This document shows positions 23,217-31,970 of a DNA stretch of 36,764 bases, piece after piece (position 1 is the stretch's first letter; every line of letters begins with the position of its first letter). Both the position numbers and the translations under genes were made by a program. The notes beneath the pieces are model-generated. The model ran no database searches, was not told the DNA's origin, and saw nothing but the letters and a program-made list of their open reading frames with translations. The DNA comes from Candidatus Woesearchaeota archaeon (lineage in GTDB: Archaea; Nanobdellota; Nanobdellia; Woesearchaeales; GW2011-AR4): contig NZDH01000003.1 of assembly GCA_002688775.1 (NCBI GenBank), positions 29,820 through 66,583 of the forward strand, in the 5' to 3' direction.

Positions 23217-25838
23217 TTACCTGATCACAGGCTTATAAAACCTCATTAGGAGTGTATTGCCAACAACCGATACAGAAGAAAATGCCATTGCAATTCCAGC
23301 AATTATTGGATTTAAAAGCCAGCCGGTGAATGGGTATAAGATTCCTGCAGCTATTGGAATTCCCAAAGTATTGTAAGCAAATGCCCAAAAAAGATTTTGT
23401 TTTATTTTTCTTAATGTATACCTGCTCAAATCAATTGCTGTGACTACATCCCGTAAATCATTCTTTATCAAAACTATATCGCCGGTTTCTATGGCGACAT
23501 CAGTTCCGGAGCCTATTGCGATCCCCAAGTCAGCTTGCGCGAGGGCAGGAGCATCATTTATCCCGTCCCCGACCATTGCAACCTTTTTCTTCTCTTTTTG
23601 TAATTTTTTTATTTCATTTGCTTTGTCTTGCGGCAGGACCTCTGCCAATACATGGCCTATTCCAAGCTGTTTAGCAATTGCTTTGCCGGTTCTTTCATTA
23701 TCGCCGGTGATCATCACAATCTCCTTATTCATTTTATGCAATTCTTCTATTGCCTGTTTTGAATTGTCCTTTAATGTGTCTGCAACTGCAATTAAACCGA
23801 TCAATTTTTTATTTAAAGCAATCAACATTACGGTCTTTCCTTCCTCTTCTAATTTTTTGACTTTATCTTCCAAGGAAGAAATATCAATTCTGCTTTGCTC
23901 CATCAATTTCCTATTGCCAAGGTATATTCTGTTATTTTTATAAAATGCCTCAACACCTTTTCCCGTTATAGAATTGAATTTTTTTGGCTCATCAACCTTT
24001 AACTTTTCATTTTTCGCCTTGTTTACAATCGCCTCTGCCAGCGGATGCTCGGATCTTTTCTCTGCAATGGCTGCGAACTTCAGCACTTCTTCCTCGCTAT
24101 TTTTTCCAGCTGCAACAATATCTGTAACTTCCGGCTTTCCTTTGGTTAAAGTTCCGGTCTTGTCAAAAACAATTGTCTGGACGCTTTGAGCTGACTGAAG
24201 GCTTTCAGCGCTTTTGAATAAAATTCCATTTTTAGCTCCTAGCCCAGTTCCAACCATGATGGCTGTCGGAGTTGCCAATCCCAAAGCGCAGGGGCAGGCA
24301 ATAATCAAAACGGCAATAAAAACAGTCAGGGCAAAAACAAATCCCAAACCTGCAAAATACCAGACAAGGAAGGATATTATGGCTATCACAACAACAATCG
24401 GAACAAAATATGAAGAAATCACGTCAGCTAGTTTTTGGATTGGAGCTTTGCTGCCCTGGGCTTCTTCAACCATCTTGACTATATGCGCCAGAACAGTGTC
24501 TTTTCCTACTTTTGTTGCCCTAAATTTGAAGCTGCCGGTCTTATTAATAGTTGCACCGATTAGTTTGTCACCCTTCGATTTCTCAACAGGGATGCTTTCC
24601 CCTGTAATCATGATTTCATCAACAGAGCTGCTGCCGTCAACAAGAACACCGTCAACTGGTATCTTTTCACCTGGTTTCACGATAATAATATCCCCAACAA
24701 CAACATCATCAACAGGTATTTTCTGCTCTTTTCCTTTCCTGATCACAGTCGCGGTCTTTGCCTGCAGGCCCATAAGCTTTCTTATCGCTTCTGAAGTCTT
24801 GCCCTTGGCTATCGCCTCAAACAGTTTTCCCAGCAAAATAAACATTATAAGCAGACCCGCTATTTCATAGTACAGATCATCCGCGCCATAATTTTTGTTT
24901 CCGGACCATATCAAAATTGAAACGACAAGGCTGTAGGCATAAGCTGCGCCTGTTCCGCCGGCCACCAGCGTGTCCATGTTGGCTGTCCTGCTTTTTATCA
25001 AAGCCCTGAATCCTTTCAAATAAAAGTCATAGCCGACAAGGATTATCGGGGTGGTGAGCACGAATTGTATCAATGCAAAGTTCCTCTCGACAAATTCAGG
25101 TATTGTCAATCCAAGGTGGGGGGCCATCACAAAATACAGCAACGGCATGCCTAAAACAAAAGATATCCAAAATTTTAATTTTAAAGTATTGATTTCTTTT
25201 TCCCTTGCTTCCTTTTCCCTGTCAACATTCTCTTCAAATTCTTCAGGCTCATATCCGGCATCAACTATTGTTTTTTTTATTTTGTCAACAGTAATTTTGG
25301 AAGGATCATATTCAACAATGGCCCTTTCAATTGCAAAGCTGGCATCAACATTCTTTATTCCATCTAATTTTCTTAAGCTACTTTCAACAATGCCGGCGCA
25401 ATGCTGCGAAGACATCCCCCTCACTCTTAATGTGACATTTCCTGCCTTCGAATCCTTTTTAATAACATTATAACCGACATCTTTCACAGCCTTTTCAAGG
25501 TCATTATCGCTGACTTTGCCAGGGTCAAACTCCACACTGGCTTTCTCAGAAGCAAAGTTGACATTCGCGCTTTTGACCCCTGAAACTTTTTTCAGTGATT
25601 TTTCAATGGTAACAGCGCATGAAGCGCAGTGCATACCTTTTATAGGAAGAATTATCTTTGTTGATTTTTCATTTGTTTTTTTATTTTTATTTTCTATTGA
25701 TTCGTTTTTTATTGATTTTTTATTAAATTGATTGTAACAATTCTTGCTGCAGAAATGATATTTTTTCCCGTCCCTGACTAGCATAAACTTGGCTTTCTTC
25801 CCATCTACTTCCATTCCGCAGATTGGGTCTTTAGCCAT
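23217..25838 (-). CDS. copA: Copper-exporting P-type ATPase with YHS and two metal-binding domains
   Basis: This 873-residue protein starts with a YHS/TRASH-type domain ([10 protein letters not shown] to about 40). HMA domain 1 follows with GMHCASC (68-74), and HMA domain 2 with the altered site GMSSQHC (141-147), which lacks the first cysteine. The pump core has TGES (412-415), the transmembrane CPC (515-517), phosphorylation site DKTGT (559-563), HP (599-600), TGDN (711-714), GDGIND (757-762) and the YN and MAFSS residues of the copper (P1B-1) group. It exports Cu+ at the cost of ATP. No copper regulator gene lies next to it. Confidence 0.95.
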   Translation of the reverse strand: MAKDPICGMEVDGKKAKFMLVRDGKKYHFCSKNCYNQFNKKSIKNESIENKNKKTNEKSTKIILPIKGMHCASCAVTIEKSLKKVSGVKSANVNFASEKASVEFDPGKVSDNDLEKAVKDVGYNVIKKDSKAGNVTLRVRGMSSQHCAGIVESSLRKLDGIKNVDASFAIERAIVEYDPSKITVDKIKKTIVDAGYEPEEFEENVDREKEAREKEINTLKLKFWISFVLGMPLLYFVMAPHLGLTIPEFVERNFALIQFVLTTPIILVGYDFYLKGFRALIKSRTANMDTLVAGGTGAAYAYSLVVSILIWSGNKNYGADDLYYEIAGLLIMFILLGKLFEAIAKGKTSEAIRKLMGLQAKTATVIRKGKEQKIPVDDVVVGDIIIVKPGEKIPVDGVLVDGSSSVDEIMITGESIPVEKSKGDKLIGATINKTGSFKFRATKVGKDTVLAHIVKMVEEAQGSKAPIQKLADVISSYFVPIVVVIAIISFLVWYFAGLGFVFALTVFIAVLIIACPCALGLATPTAIMVGTGLGAKNGILFKSAESLQSAQSVQTIVFDKTGTLTKGKPEVTDIVAAGKNSEEEVLKFAAIAEKRSEHPLAEAIVNKAKNEKLKVDEPKKFNSITGKGVEAFYKNNRIYLGNRKLMEQSRIDISSLEDKVKKLEEEGKTVMLIALNKKLIGLIAVADTLKDNSKQAIEELHKMNKEIVMITGDNERTGKAIAKQLGIGHVLAEVLPQDKANEIKKLQKEKKKVAMVGDGINDAPALAQADLGIAIGSGTDVAIETGDIVLIKNDLRDVVTAIDLSRYTLRKIKQNLFWAFAYNTLGIPIAAGILYPFTGWLLNPIIAGIAMAFSSVSVVGNTLLMRFYKPVIR

Positions 25839-25930
25839 TTTTTATTTTATATTGATTATTTTTATTATCTCTGCCATAATTTAATTTTCATTACCACTTA
25901 AATATTCTTTCCTTATTATCAGGAATTTGT

Positions 25931-26722
25931 TTAATTTTTTTCCCTATACAGTCTAAAAAGCATGTAACCTCCAATCAAAAACAAAGGAATGCTCAACAGC
26001 TGCCCCATTGTGAAATAATTGAAGATGAATCCAATCTGTGGATCAGGTTGCCTGAATAATTCAACGATTGTCCTGAACAACCCATACATTGTGACAAAGC
26101 TCCAAAACAAAAACCCTCTGGGCAGTTTCTTGTCTTTGATGACCCACAGCACAGCAAATATTGCTAGATTCTTGAACGATGCATATATCTGGGAAGGGTG
26201 CCTGCAGCCGTCAGGAATATCACCTATATATTGATTAGTGGAATAGTCAATGCACCAGCCGACATTCGTTATTCTGCCAAACAACTCCCCATTCATAAGA
26301 TTGCCAAGCCTTCCCAACGCTAAACCAAGTACAACCGGAATCACTGCAAGGTCTGCCAAATCGTAAAAATGAATTTTCTTTTTTTTGCTGAACAGATACG
26401 AAGCAACTATTGCGCCTATCAGACCTCCGTGAAAACTCAGGCCGCCGTTCCATACAGCAAATACATCAAGAGGATTCTGGAGATAGAACAATGGATTGTA
26501 AACAAAGACATAAACAAGCCTTGAACCCAACACAACTCCTATAATCGAATAAAGCATCAAGTCTGCAACATCGTCTTTTGTAATGTCAATTTCTTTTCTT
26601 TTTGCAAGATAATAAATCAGAAAATAGGCTATTACAAAACCCAATGCATAAAACAGGCCATAATATCGAATCTGAAAAGGCCCGAGCTCAAGCAATACCG
26701 GATTTATATTGTGCAAAAACAT
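25931..26722 (-). CDS. lgt: Prolipoprotein diacylglyceryl transferase
   Basis: The 263-residue membrane enzyme has about seven spans and the conserved Lgt residues: LSFHGGLIGA (His98), GRLGNLMNGELFGR (137-150) and ELFRQPDPQIG (Arg224), followed by FTMGQLLSIPL. It moves a diacylglyceryl group from phosphatidylglycerol to the lipobox cysteine of secreted proteins. Bacterial-type Lgt is uncommon in archaea, so transfer from bacteria and activity on archaeal ether lipids are plausible inferences. Three lipobox proteins in this window could be its substrates. It starts one base after the stop of the upstream membrane protein gene, so both share a transcript. Confidence 0.95.
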   Translation of the reverse strand: MFLHNINPVLLELGPFQIRYYGLFYALGFVIAYFLIYYLAKRKEIDITKDDVADLMLYSIIGVVLGSRLVYVFVYNPLFYLQNPLDVFAVWNGGLSFHGGLIGAIVASYLFSKKKKIHFYDLADLAVIPVVLGLALGRLGNLMNGELFGRITNVGWCIDYSTNQYIGDIPDGCRHPSQIYASFKNLAIFAVLWVIKDKKLPRGFLFWSFVTMYGLFRTIVELFRQPDPQIGFIFNYFTMGQLLSIPLFLIGGYMLFRLYREKN

Positions 26723-26723
26723 T

Positions 26724-27512
26724 TTATTTCCTCATCATCGAATAAAACGATATCCTGTTTATTAAAATTACCAGATAAAACACTACATCCAGTATGATGA
26801 TAGATGACCGTTTAAAATATTGGTATGTTGCCAGATATAAAGTATAGTTTTTGGATGTAAACAATCTTATCAGATACCCGCTGCCTAAAAATAAGAGCCA
26901 CAAAAGCAATGCAAGCAAAATCATTGCCAAGATTGTTTCCCTGTAAGTCCTTACCTTTGTAAAGGCAAATCCAAAGCTCTTTTTAATGGTGTCTTTTATC
27001 GAGTTTCCTTCATAGAACAAAGAATGCGCTATGTTGACAACAATGTACAAGAACAGCAAAAACGGCACAGCCAAAAATATAAACACAAATGGGGCATAAG
27101 ATTCCTTTACATTAATTAGTATGGAATTCAATACGAGCATTATCGCAAAAAATATTCCTGTAATTATTATGTTCAGCAGGTAAAACTGGCCAAGTTTTTT
27201 AAGTGAAAATTCTGTCTTTCCAAATAAAGATTTTACAAAATCCAGAATGCTGTACTTAAAGAATGAATATATGAACAAAACTATGAGATAATAAATTAAT
27301 GAAAAACCTATAAAAATAAAAATAGTAGAAAATGTCTGGGGCAGATAAAGCCCTCCAGCAAATAATTTAAAAAATCGTTGCGATACGAAAAACGAAATAA
27401 TAAACATTACATCAAACAGTACAATCAATCCAGTCTTATTCAGGTTGGATTTTGCAAGCCTGAAACTTTTGACAAAATATGAATTCTTGACAGTATTTAT
27501 TAATTTCATCAA
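26724..27512 (-). CDS. Polytopic membrane protein, unknown function
   Basis: This 262-residue protein has about six hydrophobic spans spread across its length and a lysine-rich first 30 residues. A central pair (FYLLNIIITGIFFAIMLVLNSI; FVFIFLAVPFLLFLYIVVNI) is followed by an amphipathic segment, EGNSIKDTIKKSFGFAF, reminiscent of DUF4013-type archaeal membrane proteins, but I cannot confirm the family. It is co-transcribed with lgt (one-base gap). Any link to lipoprotein processing is guilt by association only. Confidence 0.65.
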   Translation of the reverse strand: MMKLINTVKNSYFVKSFRLAKSNLNKTGLIVLFDVMFIISFFVSQRFFKLFAGGLYLPQTFSTIFIFIGFSLIYYLIVLFIYSFFKYSILDFVKSLFGKTEFSLKKLGQFYLLNIIITGIFFAIMLVLNSILINVKESYAPFVFIFLAVPFLLFLYIVVNIAHSLFYEGNSIKDTIKKSFGFAFTKVRTYRETILAMILLALLLWLLFLGSGYLIRLFTSKNYTLYLATYQYFKRSSIIILDVVFYLVILINRISFYSMMRK

Positions 27513-27588
27513 TAAAAATCATTCTAATTCAATATATAAATGTTTCATTTTAGGGTCAAGGTATTGTTAATGGATGCTAAGTGATTTT

Positions 27589-27888
27589 TTAAGCCTTCTT
27601 AACAAATTTCAAATATGCGCCTAAGATAATTGCGTTGATACCGAAAACTAGCAAACCCAAAATAAAATATAATCCCCCAAAGATGTTCATATTTGGAATA
27701 TCAGTAATTGCATATGCCCTCAAAGTACTGATAAAAATAATTATCAAAGTTATTAAAATAGGTGTTGAGAATGCCCAAGAATTTTTAATTTTTTTATTAT
27801 TGATTATTTTTATACCCAAAACTACTGAAATGGCTAATATGATTATCTGGGAGATGAAAATGAGATAATCCAAAAATAGTCCATCCAT
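27589..27888 (-). CDS. Small membrane protein, unknown function
   Basis: The 99-residue protein has three predicted membrane spans (YLIFISQIIILAISVVLGI; FSTPILITLIIIFISTL; GLYFILGLLVFGINAIILGAYL). No family is recognised. It stands alone, 77 bases from the nitrilase-family gene upstream and 76 bases from the membrane protein downstream, all on the same strand. Confidence 0.55.
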   Translation of the reverse strand: MDGLFLDYLIFISQIIILAISVVLGIKIINNKKIKNSWAFSTPILITLIIIFISTLRAYAITDIPNMNIFGGLYFILGLLVFGINAIILGAYLKFVKKA

Positions 27889-27965
27889 ATTCAGTTTAAT
27901 GTTAGTTTGTCTATTTATAAGTTTCTAAAGGCCTAAAAATTATTGAATATACCATTTTAAGCTGA

Positions 27966-28802
27966 TTATTTATAATACCTCTTCGCATCCTGCTCAACTT
28001 TATACACTTTCTTTGCATCTCTGATAATGCTGAGATCAAGCTCTTTGACCAGCATCCCTTCCTTATTGTGATCAAGAATGTCTGTTGTCCCGTAAAACGG
28101 CATTGCAATCTGGGTCTTACCTAGCAATACGTCTTTTCCGTGGCTTGATTTTGAAGTTCCGGCTGCGTTTGCATAAACGAAAAATACTTCGCTTTCAATC
28201 GCCCTTGCAGGGACAAATGTAACAACTTCAACAGGTTTTTTATTTTTGAAATACTTCTTATTATATATAGGGCTATAAACTTCTGAGTAAGAGCACCAGA
28301 ATGAAGGGCAGAATACGATTTCAGCTCCTTTCAGCAATAATCTTCTTGTTACTTCTGGAAAAAGCAGGTCTTTGCAGATTTCAATTCCGATATTGCCTAT
28401 CTTTGTCTTAAACACAGATACTTTAGTGTCAGCCTTGACATAAAGCGCTTCTGAATTGCTCTGGAGATGATTTTTCTTGTAATTCCCGAGAATTTTACCC
28501 TTGTCGTCGAACAGATAGCTCACATTGTAGAAATTCCCGTTGATTTTCTCCTTTATGCTGCCCATGACAGCAAACATGCCGTAATTTTTTGTTAATTTTG
28601 AAAATATTTTTTTTGATAATATTGGAATTTTAGGATTGTACTCTTGTTTATTCAATGGACCAGTAAGAAAAATCTCAGGAAAACAGATGATATTGCAGTT
28701 TAATCTGCTCGCTTTCCTGAAAAACTGCTCAGCTTTAGCTAGATTCCTCTCGAAGCTAGGATGAACTAAAGATTGCACAGCGCAGACTTTAGTTTTTGGC
28801 AT
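27966..28802 (-). CDS. Carbon-nitrogen hydrolase (nitrilase superfamily)
   Basis: The 278-residue protein has the Glu-Lys-Cys catalytic triad of the superfamily: FPEIF (Glu43), GNYKKNHL (Lys109 or Lys110) and IEICKDLLFPE (Cys143). It hydrolyses a non-peptide C-N bond, such as an amide or carbamoyl group. The branch (amidase, carbamoylputrescine-type or NAD synthetase-type) cannot be assigned by eye. Between the start and the motif at 28948-28964 lies a 145-base region with very low GC near the gene. No neighbouring pathway gene indicates the substrate. Confidence 0.88.
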   Translation of the reverse strand: MPKTKVCAVQSLVHPSFERNLAKAEQFFRKASRLNCNIICFPEIFLTGPLNKQEYNPKIPILSKKIFSKLTKNYGMFAVMGSIKEKINGNFYNVSYLFDDKGKILGNYKKNHLQSNSEALYVKADTKVSVFKTKIGNIGIEICKDLLFPEVTRRLLLKGAEIVFCPSFWCSYSEVYSPIYNKKYFKNKKPVEVVTFVPARAIESEVFFVYANAAGTSKSSHGKDVLLGKTQIAMPFYGTTDILDHNKEGMLVKELDLSIIRDAKKVYKVEQDAKRYYK

Positions 28803-28947
28803 TTTGATTTTTATTTTATTGAATTTTTAATTTATTTTTTCTATTTTTAATTTTTTAATTGGTTTTTATTATTGGGGATTAGCCACAGATACAATAACTA
28901 TAGCTTCACAAAAACTATCACAATTATTTGTGCTTTCGTTTCTTATG

Positions 28948-28964
28948 TATTGTACTGGGCCCCC
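28948..28964 (-). repeat. GGGGGCCCAGTACAATA motif, copy 2
   Basis: 16 of 17 bases match 18605-18621. It lies about 145 bases before the nitrilase start and in the same orientation relative to the downstream gene as copy 1. Confidence 0.5.
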
Positions 28965-29049
28965 TTAATAAAACTATTTTAAAAAAACAACCAAAAACAA
29001 ACCTTTGTCTTTATTTAAACCTTTCTCAACCAAAAACCTTATATACCAC

Positions 29050-29070
29050 TTATATTATAATCTAATATAA
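29050..29070. promoter_or_regulatory. Inverted repeat, candidate operator of the RHH gene
   Basis: TTATATTA (29050-29057) and TAATATAA (29063-29070) are perfect 8-bp complements with a 5-base spacer, just before the RHH start codon at 29099. AT-rich sequence makes chance palindromes more likely. Confidence 0.45.
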
Positions 29071-29074
29071 TCCA

Positions 29075-29092
29075 TATAAAATATATTTTATA
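29075..29092. promoter_or_regulatory. Perfect 18-bp palindrome, candidate operator
   Basis: TATAAAATATATTTTATA is fully self-complementary and ends six bases before the RHH ATG. With the inverted repeat at 29050-29070 it would place a repressor dimer over the promoter and start codon. Confidence 0.5.
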
Positions 29093-29098
29093 ATATAA

Positions 29099-29233
29099 AT
29101 GAAAAGACCAATTAGCGCGACAATTGATACAGAATTGATCAATTGGATTGAAAAAGAGCTGCACAACAAAGAAAGATACAGGAATAAGTCTCACTTGATC
29201 GAGGTTGCGCTATACATACTAAAAAAGAGGTGA
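29099..29233 (+). CDS. Short ribbon-helix-helix DNA-binding protein
   Basis: This 44-residue protein (MKRPISATIDTEL...IEVALYILKKR) is the length of a minimal RHH domain. It has an N-terminal strand, PISATIDTEL, helix INWIEKELHNK, loop RYRNKSH, then helix LIEVALYILKKR. Such dimers bind palindromic operators, usually repressing their own promoter. The gene is preceded by two palindromes and ends three bases before the secretion ATPase, whose ribosome site (GAGGTGA) overlaps the RHH stop. The two genes are therefore one operon, and the RHH protein probably controls it. Confidence 0.8.
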   Translation: MKRPISATIDTELINWIEKELHNKERYRNKSHLIEVALYILKKR

Positions 29234-29236
29234 AGA

Positions 29237-31540
29237 ATGGCTTTATTCGGAGAAACCAAAAAACCCTTCAGCTATGATATCTTAAGGGAAGGTGAAGAAG
29301 TTATTTTGATGATTGACCTAGAGCAATATCCGCATATTCCTTCTTTAGAAGATGATCCTGTCTGCATGTCAAGGACTGTTGATATTCTCTCAGAAGCAGG
29401 GACTGTGACGAAGATTGTCTACAGTCAAAAAAGAAACTACGAATATGATTACAACCAGACTTTGATGGTCCAGGAAATAGCAAAATTACACACCCAGCTT
29501 ACAAAAAGAAGGGACATCTTTAGTTTTGGTAATTTGCTTGCAGATCCAAACTGCACAAAATGGGCTGCCAATTGGTATTCGAACATGCAAAACATCTCAG
29601 CTGATATGCTGAAAAGAGACCCAATCGGGGCTTATGTCGAGTTAAAAAGGACAATAAGGGATGAAAGGATAAGCATAGACAAGTCAACTGATCCAAACTA
29701 TTCAAAATGCGCCCAAAAATATATTGCAGTTTTGCATTATTTAATGCGCCTGATGGAAAAGACAAAGATAATATCAGCTGCAGCGCAATATATCGCCGGC
29801 TACAAGCTTGATGACCGCTCCATTTACAGGAAAATCTTCTCTCCTGACATAAGGCCGGACTTCATGTTCACAAAACTCATGGCCACTTATCCTATTGATG
29901 GGAATGAAATTGACAGTTATAACATAGACAAGAACACAGAAGTTACAATTTTTGAATTGCCGAACAATGTGCAATATTATTATCATTTGATTCCTCCTGA
30001 ATTCAAGCTGAGCGAGGAAAAATACGAGATTCTTGACACTGCAAGAAAAATAATGTCAGAGCACAAGCCAACAAGGCAGGAATTCATTGATCCTGAAAGG
30101 ATGAGGCAGGTTTTCTACAACATTGGCTCTGACCTAATCGAAGAGCTTGTGCAATACAGGAATCTGAGATTAACATCATCAGAGATTGACGAATTGACGA
30201 AGATCTTAGTAAGATACACAGTTGGATTTGGATTGATAGAAGTATTGCTGCAAGATGAAAAAGTACAGGACATAACAATAAACTCACCCATGGGAGAAGT
30301 CCCGATGTTCATTGTGCACCAGGATTACGCTGACTGCAGAACAAACATAGTGCCAACATCACCGGAAGCTGAATCATGGGCATCAAAGTTAAGATTAATT
30401 TCAGGCAGACCTTTGGATGAAGCAAACCCTATCCTTGACACAGAGCTTACCATTCCAGGAGCAAATGCAAGAATTGCAGTTGTCTCAGCCCCGTTAAACC
30501 CAACCGGATTGGCATTTGCATTCAGAAGACATAGGGACAAGCCATGGACTTTGCCTTTGTTCATACAAAACAAGATGCTTAATCCGTTGGCAGCTGGAAT
30601 TTTGAGTTTCTTGATTGACGGCTCAAGATCACTGTTAATAGCTGGAACAAGAAGCGCCGGCAAGACAAGTTTGTTAGGCGCAGTCTTGGTTGAATTAATG
30701 AGAAAATATCGTGTCTTGACTATTGAAGACACTTTAGAGCTGCCGACAAACTCACTAAGAAAATTAGGATACAACATCCAGTCAATGAAAGTAGCAGCTG
30801 CATTGACAAAAGGTAGTTCGGAAGTTCCGGCTGACGAAGGCATAAGGACAACATTAAGGATGGGTGATTCTGCTTTGATCATAGGGGAGATAAGGAGCAA
30901 AGAAGCTCTTGCCCTGTATGAAGCAATGCGTGTTGGCGCCTTAGCAAATGTAGTTGCAGGCACAATCCATGGTGATTCGCCATATGGGGTATTTGACCGA
31001 GTTGTCAATGACTTGCAAGTTCCGAAAACCAGCTTCAAGGCAACAGATGTCATAATTGTAACAAACCCAGTCAGAAGCGCAGATGGACTGCATCGCTGGA
31101 GAAGACTGACACAAATAACAGAAGTAAGAAAGCATTGGATTGATGATCCATTAGTTGAGAATGGTTTTGTTGATTTGATGAAATACAATTCAAAAAAAGA
31201 CAAGTTAGAAGTCGGAGAAAGCCTTATCAACGGCGACTCTGAAATTCTGAAGGCAATCGCCGGCAGCGTAAAGGAATGGGCTGGCAATTGGGATGCTGTC
31301 TGGGACAACATAACCCTAAGGGCAAAAACAAAAGAAGCGCTTGTTAATTTCGCGTCTAAGAACAAGATGCCAGAGCTCCTGGAAGCAGATTTTGTAATTC
31401 ACTGCAACGACCAGTTCCACAAGATATCTGAAAATATAAAGGAAGAAGTTGGCTCGCTTGACTCAAAAAGAATTTTCTTTGAATGGAACGAATGGCTCAA
31501 AAGGCATGTGAAGAAGCTAGGTTTTCATAAAAGGCTTTGA
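29237..31540 (+). CDS. Type II/IV secretion ATPase (FlaI/GspE2 family)
   Basis: The 767-residue protein has a long N-terminal region (about 1-290) and a C-terminal secretion ATPase core. The core shows GTRSAGKTSL as Walker A (470-479), the RVLTIEDTLELP Asp box, ALIIGEIRSKEALALYEAMR as Walker B (547-566), and the GTIHGDSPYGVFDRVV His box. This family powers assembly of archaella, pili and related filaments. It is translated from a strong ribosome site just after the RHH gene. The expected TadC/FlaJ membrane partner and pilins are not present in the window, and surface-protein genes follow instead. Confidence 0.9.
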   Translation: MALFGETKKPFSYDILREGEEVILMIDLEQYPHIPSLEDDPVCMSRTVDILSEAGTVTKIVYSQKRNYEYDYNQTLMVQEIAKLHTQLTKRRDIFSFGNLLADPNCTKWAANWYSNMQNISADMLKRDPIGAYVELKRTIRDERISIDKSTDPNYSKCAQKYIAVLHYLMRLMEKTKIISAAAQYIAGYKLDDRSIYRKIFSPDIRPDFMFTKLMATYPIDGNEIDSYNIDKNTEVTIFELPNNVQYYYHLIPPEFKLSEEKYEILDTARKIMSEHKPTRQEFIDPERMRQVFYNIGSDLIEELVQYRNLRLTSSEIDELTKILVRYTVGFGLIEVLLQDEKVQDITINSPMGEVPMFIVHQDYADCRTNIVPTSPEAESWASKLRLISGRPLDEANPILDTELTIPGANARIAVVSAPLNPTGLAFAFRRHRDKPWTLPLFIQNKMLNPLAAGILSFLIDGSRSLLIAGTRSAGKTSLLGAVLVELMRKYRVLTIEDTLELPTNSLRKLGYNIQSMKVAAALTKGSSEVPADEGIRTTLRMGDSALIIGEIRSKEALALYEAMRVGALANVVAGTIHGDSPYGVFDRVVNDLQVPKTSFKATDVIIVTNPVRSADGLHRWRRLTQITEVRKHWIDDPLVENGFVDLMKYNSKKDKLEVGESLINGDSEILKAIAGSVKEWAGNWDAVWDNITLRAKTKEALVNFASKNKMPELLEADFVIHCNDQFHKISENIKEEVGSLDSKRIFFEWNEWLKRHVKKLGFHKRL

Positions 31541-31581
31541 GTTTTACTTTTTTCTAGTTTAATCCTCAAAAAACCGCAAAC

Positions 31582-31590
31582 TTTAAATAT
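31582..31590 (+). promoter_or_regulatory. TATA box of the tandem-RHH operon
   Basis: TTTAAATAT lies about 40 bases before the ATG at 31629. The two GGTATACC sites fall just downstream, over the expected transcription start. Confidence 0.55.
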
Positions 31591-31598
31591 AAGTCTAT

Positions 31599-31626
31599 GG
31601 TATACCTTAGTATATCAAGGTATACC
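31599..31626. promoter_or_regulatory. Tandem GGTATACC operator
   Basis: Two perfect GGTATACC palindromes occur at 31599-31606 and 31619-31626, exactly 20 bases apart (about two helical turns), between the TATA box and the ATG at 31629. They probably bind the two-domain RHH-like protein encoded directly downstream. Confidence 0.65.
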
Positions 31627-31628
31627 TA

Positions 31629-31970
31629 ATGAAAAGAGAGATTACAACAATAAAACTTAGCAAAAGTACTGTTGGAATTCTTAATAAGTCAAAGATCCAT
31701 CCCAGGCAGCCCTATGAAGAAGTAATTCTAAGGTTAATTCCAAAAAAGCAGATGTCCGGAAACGGATTTAATCTGCCCTTGACAAAAAAAGACATCACGA
31801 CAATCAAGATCAGCAAAAATACTGTGCAGTTATTGAATAATCTAAAGATTCACCCTCGTCAATCTTACGAAGAAGTTGTTCTAAGGCTTTTATTGAAAAA
31901 CGAAAAAACAGGAAAAAGAGCTAGATTTGGAATTAATATAGAAAATGAATTCAAATTTAAGTATAGGTAA
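31629..31970 (+). CDS. Tandem-duplicated RHH-like DNA-binding protein
   Basis: The 113-residue protein contains two copies of one small domain. Residues about 1-40 (REITTIKLSKSTVGILNKSKIHPRQPYEEVILRLI) and about 53-90 (KDITTIKISKNTVQLLNNLKIHPRQSYEEVVLRLL) are alike at most positions, with a strand-helix-helix pattern as in RHH-type archaeal regulators. One chain could therefore act as a ready-made dimer. Its promoter carries two GGTATACC palindromes 20 bases apart, matching the two-domain design, so autoregulation is likely. It overlaps the start of the large surface-protein gene by 26 bases, so it is presumably that gene's regulator. Confidence 0.85.
   Translation: MKREITTIKLSKSTVGILNKSKIHPRQPYEEVILRLIPKKQMSGNGFNLPLTKKDITTIKISKNTVQLLNNLKIHPRQSYEEVVLRLLLKNEKTGKRARFGINIENEFKFKYR

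Larger units (their letters stand above)
28803..29098. other. AT-rich divergent intergenic region
   Basis: Nearly 300 bases between the nitrilase gene (leftward) and the RHH gene (rightward). It holds the GC-island motif at 28948-28964, a CACAA/TTGTG palindrome at about 28918-28931, TATA candidates near 29010-29020 and 29040-29047, and the palindromes listed separately. No gene is seen. Confidence 0.6.

Noticed and set aside
24214-24870. 218-residue open frame on the plus strand
   Set aside because: Antisense to the copper ATPase catalytic core. It is serine/threonine/proline-rich as expected from reverse reading, with no promoter.
30325-31365. 346-residue open frame on the minus strand
   Set aside because: Fully antisense to the secretion ATPase core, whose motifs are unmistakable. 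The composition is that of a shadow frame, with no family signature.
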